This document shows positions 18,272 to 26,596 of a DNA stretch of 64,000 bases, in pieces. The notes beneath the pieces were generated by a model that made no database searches, was not told the DNA's origin, and saw only the letters and a list, made by a program, of their open reading frames with translations. The stretch is from an uncultured Fretibacterium sp. (lineage in GTDB: Bacteria > Synergistota > Synergistia > Synergistales > Aminobacteriaceae). Position 1 is the first letter of the stretch; each line of letters begins with the position of its first letter. Position numbers and translations under genes: made by a program. The stretch covers positions 124,001-188,000 of the forward strand of contig CAMGZM010000002.1 in NCBI GenBank assembly GCA_946183145.1, read 5' to 3'.

Positions 18272-19375
18272 ATGAGAGTTACTATACTTACTAACGGTCC
18301 GGGAGAATTATGGGGATGGGTTCGCCCTGTTGCTTCAGAACTGCGCAAGAGAGGGCATTCGATTTCGTTATGGTTACTGCCCTGCCCGTTTTCTTCCGGC
18401 CATGAAAGAGAAGCCGCTTCACTTCTCGGTGTCGACAAACTTCAAGGCCCTTCTTCTTTCGCTAATGTATGGCATGATATTTCTGACGAACGTACTGACA
18501 CAATTATTCAGATGGGAGGAGATATTTCTTTCGGCTTGAGGATGGCTAAATTCTCAAAAGCTCCCCTCACCGTTTACAGCTACAGGCACAAGAATAATAT
18601 CAGCGGCGCAAATCTCCTCACTGCCTTTAACGTTCAGTCAACAAACAACGCCATTCCAATTGGAGACCTCGTAAAAGATGCCGTAAACATGGACTTTTCA
18701 CCCAATGCTATTAACTCTTGGGACTGGTACAAAGACATTAATTCACCGCGCATTCTCTTTTTGCCGGGAAGCAGACCCAATATCAGAATGGCCGTCATAA
18801 AATGGCTCTGTGAATTACGCGACAAGATTTTACAGCTTATCCCAAACGCTAGAATACGCTCGCTGTTCCCTCAGTTTATGCCAGAATATGAGATTAAGTT
18901 ATGGCGTGATGAAGGTCTTAACCCCGTAAGAGCCGGAGCGGGTGTTGCTATGAGAAATTCTGATTACGCCGTTACTCAGCCGGGAACTAATAACTTTGAG
19001 ATGATGCACTCAGGATTACCGGGGATTGTCGTAGCTCCAGAAAAGTTTTTGCCTCATATACCTGTCGCAGGGATTGCAGGAATATTCGCGGGGCTTCCTG
19101 TCGTCGGAAATTTCATCAGGAAAAAAGCACTCATTCGCACCGTCAACAACTGGAACGGATTTATCTCCCTCCCTAACAGAACATTCCAGAAAAATATCTT
19201 GCGTGAATTATGGGGAAATATTGACGCTGATATGATTGCTCAGTGCGTTAATGATGATATTCATGACGCTGAAGGATTAAAGGCTGTACGTGAGGAGTTA
19301 TTGAGGCTGTCAGGTGAAAGCGGCGCGGCTCAAAGGCTTTGCGACATTGCTACGGGCAAGGGTGATGTATCATGA
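18272..19375 (+). CDS. LpxB-like glycosyltransferase (lipid A disaccharide synthase related)
   Basis: 367 residues. MRVTILTNGPGELWGWVRPV and the GDISFG, YRHKN, LFLPGSRPNI and TQPGTNNFEMMHSGLPGIVV segments match the LpxB/MurG-like GT-B fold; the PGS and 'PGTNNxE' regions lie in the nucleotide-sugar-binding half. True LpxB joins UDP-diacylglucosamine and lipid X; this is a diverged relative, so the exact acceptor is unproven. GGAGATGA lies before the ATG. It overlaps the MsbA-like gene by 4 nt (ATGA), in line with a lipid A or glycolipid export operon. Confidence 0.8.
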   Translation: MRVTILTNGPGELWGWVRPVASELRKRGHSISLWLLPCPFSSGHEREAASLLGVDKLQGPSSFANVWHDISDERTDTIIQMGGDISFGLRMAKFSKAPLTVYSYRHKNNISGANLLTAFNVQSTNNAIPIGDLVKDAVNMDFSPNAINSWDWYKDINSPRILFLPGSRPNIRMAVIKWLCELRDKILQLIPNARIRSLFPQFMPEYEIKLWRDEGLNPVRAGAGVAMRNSDYAVTQPGTNNFEMMHSGLPGIVVAPEKFLPHIPVAGIAGIFAGLPVVGNFIRKKALIRTVNNWNGFISLPNRTFQKNILRELWGNIDADMIAQCVNDDIHDAEGLKAVREELLRLSGESGAAQRLCDIATGKGDVS

Positions 19376-21078
19376 TTTCTCAGCCCGTCAGAATGCTTTT
19401 CTCATACACACGAAAATACAGGCTCAAGATATTTCTTGCTGTCGTCTTCATGCTCGCGTCATCAGGCCTTAACGTAATACCGCCGTATCTCTTTAAGTCC
19501 GTCGTTGATGATGTATTAATCTCGAAAAATATTCTCATGCTCAACATCATTTGCGTTGCTGTCATAATCATTTTCGGTGCTAAAGCCGTAACTATGTACC
19601 TTCAACGCTACTACATGAACGAGGCAGGCCAAGGGGTTGTTATGGACATTCGCAACTCTCTTTATGACCATATGATGAGAATGAAGCTCGGCACTATTTA
19701 CGCCTCAAGAACTGGAGACTTGATGAGCAGAATTACGGGTGATGCTTCTACACTTCAGAATATCGTTACTCAGACGGCTATAGATCTTCTGTTCAACCTG
19801 ATTACTTTTCTCGGAATGTTCGCTTTCATCATCTATATCAACTGGCGGTTAACTTGCCTGATTGTGATTGTGCTTCCGTTCGTGGGTATGTTGCTGTCGT
19901 TTGCAGGGAAGAAATTACGCGTTGCAGGCCATAACGTTCAGGAACATTTAGCCGATATTACCGCTACTGCTCAGGAGGCATTTTCAGCCGTGAGGGTTGT
20001 ACGCTCCTTTGCGAATGAGGACGAAGAATTAGAGCGTTTCAAGATTGCCGGAAAAGGGAATTATGACGCTCTGCTTAAGGCCGTAAGTGTTCAGGGAGTT
20101 TTAGCGGGAATAATTGAAGTGTTCCTGATTGTCGCTCTCGCTGTGGTGTTCTGGGTCGGTGGACGGAGCGTTATTGACGGGGAACTTACTCCGGGAGAAT
20201 TGATTTCCTTCACGGGATATATTGCCTTCATGGTTCAGCCCATAAGAAGCGTCATTAATCAGATGGGATATATTCAGACCGGTATTGCGAGTGCCGAGAG
20301 AATTTGCGCTATCCTCAACACTCCAACAGAAAACTATATCAACGCTCCGCATATACCCATAAAAGGAAATTTGCGCTTTGAGCATGTATCTTTCAGCTAC
20401 GACAAAGGAGAAATTCTCCACGACATAACTCTTGACGTTAAAGCAGGAGGAAAAATCGCCATTGTCGGCCCTACTGGTTCAGGGAAATCTACAATTGCTG
20501 ACCTCATTCCACGCTTCTATGAGCCGTCGGAAGGTCATATCTTCATTGATGATAATGATACAGCCGATTTCAGCCTCAAAGATTTACGCTCGCAAATTGG
20601 TATCGTTCCGCAAGAATGTATACTCATGAGAGGCACAATCGCTTTCAACATCGCTTACGGGTTAAAGCATATCGACATGGACAAAGTCAAAACTGCCGCC
20701 GATATTGCTGACATTTCAGCGTTCATTGAGAGTTTGCCCGATGGGTATAATTCCCTCGTCGGTGAACGGGGCGTTACGCTCTCAGGAGGTCAAAGACAAC
20801 GTATCGCAATCGCTAGAGCCGTAATCAGAGACCCCAGAATACTCATTCTTGACGAAGCTACTAGCTCGCTTGATACTGTCTCGGAACTCGCTGTACAGAA
20901 AGCATTAAATCAGGCCATGAATGGACGCACATCAATCATCATAGCTCACAGGTTAAGCACCATCAAGAACGCTGATAAAATCTATGTGCTTAAAGACGGC
21001 AGATTTATCGAGTGCGGAAATCATAATCAGCTAATCGCTTTGGGAGGCGTTTATTCTGAACTTTACGGACATCTATAA
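19372..21078 (+). CDS. MsbA-like lipid ABC exporter (fused permease/ATPase)
   Basis: 568 residues. Six membrane helices span about residues 15-300, including the exporter motifs TGDLMSRITGD and EAFSAVRVVRSF. The ATPase domain (about 335-568) has Walker A GPTGSGKST, the signature LSGGQRQRIAIARA, Walker B ILILDEATSSLD and the H-loop IIAHRLSTI. It likely flips lipid A or a related glycolipid across the inner membrane, given its place between an LpxB-like gene and an LpxK fusion. The downstream gene begins inside its last codons. Confidence 0.92.
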   Translation: MISQPVRMLFSYTRKYRLKIFLAVVFMLASSGLNVIPPYLFKSVVDDVLISKNILMLNIICVAVIIIFGAKAVTMYLQRYYMNEAGQGVVMDIRNSLYDHMMRMKLGTIYASRTGDLMSRITGDASTLQNIVTQTAIDLLFNLITFLGMFAFIIYINWRLTCLIVIVLPFVGMLLSFAGKKLRVAGHNVQEHLADITATAQEAFSAVRVVRSFANEDEELERFKIAGKGNYDALLKAVSVQGVLAGIIEVFLIVALAVVFWVGGRSVIDGELTPGELISFTGYIAFMVQPIRSVINQMGYIQTGIASAERICAILNTPTENYINAPHIPIKGNLRFEHVSFSYDKGEILHDITLDVKAGGKIAIVGPTGSGKSTIADLIPRFYEPSEGHIFIDDNDTADFSLKDLRSQIGIVPQECILMRGTIAFNIAYGLKHIDMDKVKTAADIADISAFIESLPDGYNSLVGERGVTLSGGQRQRIAIARAVIRDPRILILDEATSSLDTVSELAVQKALNQAMNGRTSIIIAHRLSTIKNADKIYVLKDGRFIECGNHNQLIALGGVYSELYGHL

Positions 21079-23251
21079 CAAATACATTCTTCATGCTAAA
21101 GGATTAAAGCGCAATATACTCTTTGACACGGTATTAACTCCGCTTTCTTGGGGGACTGGGGCTTTCGTCAGCATATCGGATTTCTTGAGGTCTCACGGAT
21201 TACTTCACACCGAACAGCCATTTTTGCCCGTCATAAGCATAGGCAATCTCACTTACGGAGGAACTAACAAAACTCCCTTCACAATCATGTTAGCTCAATA
21301 TACAGTCTCAAAAGGTATCAATACGGGAATTGTTACACGCGGATATATGGGAAAAGCTCAGGAAGCTACTATCATCATCAACGGAGAAGGCGAAAGAGAT
21401 ATTACGGGTGATGAAGCTCTCATGATTTCACGGAAATTAACGGGCGTTCCTGTTGCTGTCTCAAAAAGAAGAATTGACGGCATTAACGCTCTGCGTGATT
21501 TGGGCGTTCAACTCGTTATCGCTGACGACGCTTTTCAGCATAAATCTATGTTCAGGGACTGCGATATTGTCCTCGTTGATGCTTTATGCCCCTTCGGTAA
21601 TGGGAAGCTCGCTCCGTCGGGTATCATGAGGGAAAATGTTACAGCATTGAAACGCGCTCATATCGCCGTCATCACTAAGTCGGCCATGTCTCAACCCTCG
21701 CAATTACGCAAGGTTTATGACACCGTGAGAAAATTTGTTGACCCGGAATATATTTTCTTGTCGGATATCGTTGCTGACGGGTGGTTATTCTGCACTCCTC
21801 ATGAAGGCGCAAAGGTATTCGCTTTCTCCGCTACTGGAAGCCCGGAGACTTTCACACGCTCACTTCTTGAGAGGGGCTGTGTAATCACGGGTAATTCTTC
21901 CTTCAGAGACCATCACAGATATACTCTTGACGACATCAATACGCTTAATGACTTGGCTGTGAAATCGGGCGCGGAGTTCATGACATGCACCGAAAAAGAT
22001 TTAGCCAACATAACAGATGACTTGCTGAATAGTTTTGCGCTCCCTCTTGCTGTACCAAAAGTGAAAGTTACTGTTAAGGAGTTCGGGAGATTTGCCGCTA
22101 AACTCGCTGAAATCATGAGGCCCAATATCGTCATCGCGTCTAATGGCTATGGCGAGGATGCTATTGCGTCGGTATTGGCCGCGAAAATGAAAACTGCTTA
22201 TCCCCTCGCTGATGTATCGGCTTTCCCTCTCGTCGGCAATGGTCAGGCTTTCAGGAAATCAGGCGTTAATGTCGTCTCCGCTAAGTCCGTTACTCCGTCC
22301 GCTGGTATCCTCAAGTACTCCTTGCGCGAATTGTGGCATGACGTTAAAGCAGGTTTGTTGCGTCAGGTTCGTGAACAGCTCAATGACTGGAAGAATATAT
22401 CACGCAACATCTTGACCCCTGTTTGTGTCGGGGATGTCTATTTACTCCTCAATACTCTTTGGGGAACGGGCAGAAATCCCCTCTTTGTCGCTACTGCCAA
22501 AACCGTATATATCTCTGGACATTGGAGAACTGAACGCACACTCATCAGGAATTTCACACTCAAAACTTGGACTAGAGATCTTCCTACCGCAATACAAATC
22601 GGCGGTAATGCTACATATTCAGGTAATCCCATTATGGATTTGCTTGGTGATACTCACTGCGAAAATGGAAACGTAATCCTTCTTTTACCCGGTAGCAGAA
22701 AAAGCGCAATTTCTGACGTTGCAACTTTGCTCGGGGCTGTAGAGATTTTAGCCGCTCATGGCTTCACACTCTATAGAATGGTATTAGCTCCTACTCTCGA
22801 CTTTCACGCGTTCTTCAAGGCTTGCGAGCTTCACGGTTGGTTACATAACGGTAATAATCTCGTGAAACATAATTCCGTCATCAACCTGTCCTATGATGAT
22901 ATTGCTACTGCCTCTGATAATGCGTTAATTCTCTTGGGCATGGGCGGCACCGCTAACCAGTTATGCGCCGGCTTGGGCATCCCCGTTATCGCTCCTGACA
23001 ATAAAGGAAAACGCGTTCAGAAAAAATTACTCGGAAATTCTGAAATTCTCACAAGTAACAGCCCGATTGCTTTCGCTGAGTGCGCGCTTAACGTTCTTCA
23101 TGACAAAAAACTTTACTCCTTTATGTCGCACTCCGGCAAATTCAGAATGGGACTTCAAGGAGCTTGCAATAATGTCGTTACGTTTACCCACGAGGCTTTA
23201 GGATGGGGCGTTAGGGAAAATGTTTACAGAAGATTGATGCCTTCCGATTGA
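21056..23251 (+). CDS. lpxK: LpxK (tetraacyldisaccharide 4'-kinase) fused to an LpxB-like domain
   Basis: The first ~330 residues are LpxK: a membrane-binding N-terminus (LTPLSWGTGAFVSISDFLRS), ISIGNLTYGGTNKTPF at the phosphate loop, ADDAFQHKSMFRDCDIVLVD and TCTEKDLANI. The rest (from MRPNIVIASNGYGEDAIASV) is a second GT-B domain of the LpxB-related type, with LLPGSRKS and LLGMGGTANQLCAG. The P-loop reads GGTNKTP rather than the usual GGTGKTP. The start is set at CTG 21056: the frame upstream of the only later start (TTG 21185) encodes the conserved N-terminal helix, contains no ATG/GTG/TTG, and GGGAGGCG lies 8 nt before the CTG. The 5' end overlaps the exporter gene. Confidence 0.85.
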   Translation: MNFTDIYNKYILHAKGLKRNILFDTVLTPLSWGTGAFVSISDFLRSHGLLHTEQPFLPVISIGNLTYGGTNKTPFTIMLAQYTVSKGINTGIVTRGYMGKAQEATIIINGEGERDITGDEALMISRKLTGVPVAVSKRRIDGINALRDLGVQLVIADDAFQHKSMFRDCDIVLVDALCPFGNGKLAPSGIMRENVTALKRAHIAVITKSAMSQPSQLRKVYDTVRKFVDPEYIFLSDIVADGWLFCTPHEGAKVFAFSATGSPETFTRSLLERGCVITGNSSFRDHHRYTLDDINTLNDLAVKSGAEFMTCTEKDLANITDDLLNSFALPLAVPKVKVTVKEFGRFAAKLAEIMRPNIVIASNGYGEDAIASVLAAKMKTAYPLADVSAFPLVGNGQAFRKSGVNVVSAKSVTPSAGILKYSLRELWHDVKAGLLRQVREQLNDWKNISRNILTPVCVGDVYLLLNTLWGTGRNPLFVATAKTVYISGHWRTERTLIRNFTLKTWTRDLPTAIQIGGNATYSGNPIMDLLGDTHCENGNVILLLPGSRKSAISDVATLLGAVEILAAHGFTLYRMVLAPTLDFHAFFKACELHGWLHNGNNLVKHNSVINLSYDDIATASDNALILLGMGGTANQLCAGLGIPVIAPDNKGKRVQKKLLGNSEILTSNSPIAFAECALNVLHDKKLYSFMSHSGKFRMGLQGACNNVVTFTHEALGWGVRENVYRRLMPSD

Positions 23252-23781
23252 AGCATGTCATATAACATCGATAACGGCAATCCTACCACATTGTAGTAAT
23301 CTCCCGTTATTCCCTCGATTAACAGGCTTCCTTTTCCCTGTACTCCGTATCCCCCGGCTTTGTCGTCGCTTTCGCCCGTAGACACGTAGGAAACTATTTC
23401 CGCCTCCGTTAAGGCTCGGAATTTCACTAGCGTACTAACTGCACGAACTTCACATTTCCGGCCAATAACACATATTCCCGTTATTACTTCGTGCGTTCGG
23501 CCGGAGAGCTTGCGCAACATTCTAACCGCGTCTTTACGGTCTGACGGCTTGCCTAGTATTTCACCATCGATAACTACTACCGTGTCCGCTGATATTATTA
23601 CGTCCTCAGGATATTTCTCTGCTCCCTTGATGGCTTTTTCCTTGGCTAGTCTCATTGTGCAGGCCTCTGGAGTTTCTTCTGCGCGTCCCTCGTCTATGCA
23701 AGGGGTATATTCTCTATATTTTACTCCGATGCGCTCCAGCAATGTTTTTCGCCGCGGACTGCCCGAACTTAATACTATCAT
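23224..23781 (-). CDS. maf: Maf-like nucleotide pyrophosphatase
   Basis: 185 residues. The N-terminal SSGSPRRKTLLERIG, EKAIKGAEKYPEDVIISADT with the catalytic Asp, LGKPSD, then RKLSGRTHEVITGI and GGYGVQGKG are the Maf motifs. Maf proteins hydrolyse non-canonical or modified nucleoside triphosphates (for example dTTP/UTP) to monophosphates. Its last 28 bp overlap, on the opposite strand, the end of the LpxK fusion gene. Confidence 0.93.
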   Translation of the reverse strand: MIVLSSGSPRRKTLLERIGVKYREYTPCIDEGRAEETPEACTMRLAKEKAIKGAEKYPEDVIISADTVVVIDGEILGKPSDRKDAVRMLRKLSGRTHEVITGICVIGRKCEVRAVSTLVKFRALTEAEIVSYVSTGESDDKAGGYGVQGKGSLLIEGITGDYYNVVGLPLSMLYDMLQSEGINLL

Positions 23782-24027
23782 GCTAAACCTCTTTTTGTAG
23801 TATCGCCAAAAATTAAACGGACATAAATATCTGCTAACATAAAACAGACCGCCGCCCGCTAGCGTTATAATCCTTCGCCAATGTTATCCCGCAGTTTTTT
23901 ACGTTTGCAACACTGTCCCTACCCCTCAGAACTGTTTAATCACAAACCGCAGTGCTACAGATTAGGATTTACGTCCGCAGATGCCTATATATTTGCGGGT
24001 AACGTAGTCTCTATTTCAAGACTTAGG

Positions 24028-24852
24028 CTAGTCAGCAAAGGCTTTTCTCAAACCTTCGTCTAAAAACGAGGGGTTACTGACTAACACTTCCGCAATTATC
24101 CCCATGATTATACAGTATATTCCGAAATATGACCAGTTCTTTACCTTCACTATCCGGCGCATTATCATCAATGATAACAATCCTAGTATAAACGCGCTCG
24201 CACAGCCTATTATCCCGTACTCTGGAAGATATAACGCTCCCGTTCCTCGTAACGCCTTCAGAAATTCTAGCATCACAGCTCCTAATATCGCAGGTATAGA
24301 GATCAAGAATGAATAACGAAATGCCTCGCTTATTCCCATTCCCATTATCATACACGCAAATATACTCATCCCTGAACGTGATACTCCGGGTAATACCGCT
24401 ATCCCCTGCGCTATTCCTACTGCTATTGAGAGCGTCAGCAAGTTGAAGTTTCGAGGACGCGCCATTATCGGCATCAGTAACAGTATTATACCCGTAAATA
24501 TTTCTCCCGCTCCTACTAGCGTTATGTTCTGTGAAATTCTTTCTACTGTAGGCTTCAGCAATATACCGATTATTCCAGTGATTAATGTCGTCAGGATTAT
24601 CGACCACCCATATATCCAGCCTGATTTACGCTCACCAGTCCAACCCCTGAACCAGTCAACCAATATCATCAATATATCGTGCTTGAAGTATATTACCGTC
24701 GCTAATAACGTCGCAAAATGTAACAGTATATCATACGTCAGCATATTCTCTGACATTCCCATATATATCTGCATTATCGCCAAATGCCCAGAACTGCTTA
24801 TCGGCAGAAATTCACATATCCCCTGTATTACTCCCAGTATTATCGACTGCAT
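24028..24852 (-). CDS. uppP: Undecaprenyl-diphosphatase UppP (BacA)
   Basis: 274 residues, hydrophobic throughout. It has the signature GVIQGICEFLPISSSGHLAI near the N-terminus and GIAVLPGVSRSGMSIFA in the middle, both catalytic motifs of the BacA family. It dephosphorylates undecaprenyl diphosphate at the membrane to recycle the lipid carrier for peptidoglycan and glycan synthesis. It lies 1 bp after rnjA on the same strand and near pbpC, so cell-wall genes are grouped here. Confidence 0.95.
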   Translation of the reverse strand: MQSIILGVIQGICEFLPISSSGHLAIMQIYMGMSENMLTYDILLHFATLLATVIYFKHDILMILVDWFRGWTGERKSGWIYGWSIILTTLITGIIGILLKPTVERISQNITLVGAGEIFTGIILLLMPIMARPRNFNLLTLSIAVGIAQGIAVLPGVSRSGMSIFACMIMGMGISEAFRYSFLISIPAILGAVMLEFLKALRGTGALYLPEYGIIGCASAFILGLLSLMIMRRIVKVKNWSYFGIYCIIMGIIAEVLVSNPSFLDEGLRKAFAD

Positions 24853-24853
24853 T

Positions 24854-26584
24854 CTAGAAAAACTCCTTCTCGTAGATATTCGTGTTGTCCCGCGTCTTCA
24901 CGCTCACTATCGGCATTATCACCGCAAACGAACTGTTACGCTTACGCAATACATCTCGCACCCGCGTACGAATTGCCTTCTTCAGGGCTTCCGCGTTCGC
25001 ACGGTGGCCGGATAATTCCTGCGCTGTCTGCTCACTCACCGCGTACAGCTCCTTGAAGATGTCCGCGCTGTCCTCAGAGATAAATACCCCCTGCGTCTCT
25101 ATCGCTACTGGAGCTATCAGTTTACCACGCTCGTCTACCGTTAATGACACCGCTATTACTCCGTCTTCCGCTAGTTCTCGGCGTTCCTTCAGCACTTCAG
25201 ACTTTATGCTTCCAGCCGCATTCCCGTCCACTATTACAGCTCCGCTCTGCACATGGCCGTGCTTCTTGGGAGGCGTATTCGGCGTGAACGTCAGTATATC
25301 CCCGTTCACCAGCAGAAATATATTGTGCGGATTTATACCCACTTCCTGCGCTAATTGCGAATGTCTCACTAGGTGCTTGTACTCGCCGTGTATGGGCACG
25401 AAATACTGCGGCCGCGTTAGGTTCAGCATTATCTTCAGCTCTTCGCTTGACGCATGGCCTGATACGTGAATTTGACGCTCCTTCTCGTACACTACTTCAC
25501 ACCCCTGCGAAAATAATCGGTTCACCGTGTTGTTCACTAACTTCTCGTTGCCCGGTATTACTGACGCTAAGAGAAATACTACGTCGTGTTCTCCTAACTC
25601 AATTAATCGGTTCTCGCCCCGGCTCATCGTTACAAGTCCCGAAAATGGCTCGCCCTGACTTCCCGTCGTTACTATTACTAGCTGATTGTCGGAGTACTTC
25701 CAGATCTCTTCCATTGAGATTATCATCTTGCTGTCGATTTTCAGATAACCTGTCTCACGCGCTAATTCCGCGTTACGTATCATGCTCCGTCCCATAAACG
25801 CAATTTTACGGTTAAACCTTGAAGCTACATCCGCTACCTGCTGTATCCTGTGCACGTTGCTCGCAAATGACGAGATTATTATCCGCCGTGTTCGGTACTG
25901 CCGGAATAATGTATCAAGCGTCCCCGTGATTATTCGTTCGGAGGGCGTTATTCCCTTGCGTTCGGCGTTCGTGCTGTCCGAACATAACAGCATTACTCCT
26001 TTGTCGCCTTCCTCTGCTAATGCTCCGTAATCCGTTATACGGCCATCTATCGGCGTGCTGTCCAGCTTGAAATCTCCAGTGTGAATTATTCGGCCTAATG
26101 GCGTCTCTATGCTTAATGCTACTCCGTCAGGGATTGAATGCGCTACCGCTATAAACCGTACTGTGAATACTCCGATTTTGATGACATCCCCGGCTCGGAT
26201 TTCATGATATTCGGGGCGTAATGTTGGTACGTCATCCTGCAACTTGTTACGGATTAATCCTAGTGTCAGCTGTGTTCCGTATAATGGCACTCGCAAGCGC
26301 GGTAATACATAGGGTAGCCCGCCCGTGTGGTCTTCATGGCCGTGCGTTATGATTATCGCCTTGATTTTCTCACGGTTATGCTCCAAATATGTTATGTCCG
26401 GCACTATGTAATCTACCCCGGGCAATTCACTGTCAGGAAACTTCAGCCCGCAGTCTATCACTATCATTTCTTCGCCGTATTCAAGAACATACATATTCTT
26501 GCCGATTTCTCCCAATCCCCCCAATGCTATAAAGTTTAACCGCTCTGTGTCGGCTGTCCTGTTCCGATGATAGTTTCTTCCCAT
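24854..26584 (-). CDS. rnjA: Ribonuclease J
   Basis: 576 residues. Metallo-beta-lactamase domain with LGGLGEIGKNMYVLE and the zinc motif HGHEDH (residues 81-86), then a beta-CASP domain (SSFASNVHRIQQVADVA; TTGSQGEP) with a VSGHASSEELK region and a C-terminal tail. RNase J acts as 5'-3' exonuclease and endonuclease in mRNA turnover. AGGAGG lies upstream of the ATG. It is 12 bp after pbpC, so pbpC, rnjA and uppP probably form one operon. Confidence 0.96.
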   Translation of the reverse strand: MGRNYHRNRTADTERLNFIALGGLGEIGKNMYVLEYGEEMIVIDCGLKFPDSELPGVDYIVPDITYLEHNREKIKAIIITHGHEDHTGGLPYVLPRLRVPLYGTQLTLGLIRNKLQDDVPTLRPEYHEIRAGDVIKIGVFTVRFIAVAHSIPDGVALSIETPLGRIIHTGDFKLDSTPIDGRITDYGALAEEGDKGVMLLCSDSTNAERKGITPSERIITGTLDTLFRQYRTRRIIISSFASNVHRIQQVADVASRFNRKIAFMGRSMIRNAELARETGYLKIDSKMIISMEEIWKYSDNQLVIVTTGSQGEPFSGLVTMSRGENRLIELGEHDVVFLLASVIPGNEKLVNNTVNRLFSQGCEVVYEKERQIHVSGHASSEELKIMLNLTRPQYFVPIHGEYKHLVRHSQLAQEVGINPHNIFLLVNGDILTFTPNTPPKKHGHVQSGAVIVDGNAAGSIKSEVLKERRELAEDGVIAVSLTVDERGKLIAPVAIETQGVFISEDSADIFKELYAVSEQTAQELSGHRANAEALKKAIRTRVRDVLRKRNSSFAVIMPIVSVKTRDNTNIYEKEFF

Positions 26585-26596
26585 ATATTTGCCTCC

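Noticed and set aside
23881-24063. 60-codon plus-strand frame just after a TATAAT
   Set aside because: No ribosome binding site and it runs into the antisense of uppP; no similarity seen.
24443-25015. Open frame of 190 codons on the plus strand over uppP and rnjA
   Set aside because: uppP and rnjA are unambiguous on the minus strand; the frame has no start signal or family likeness.
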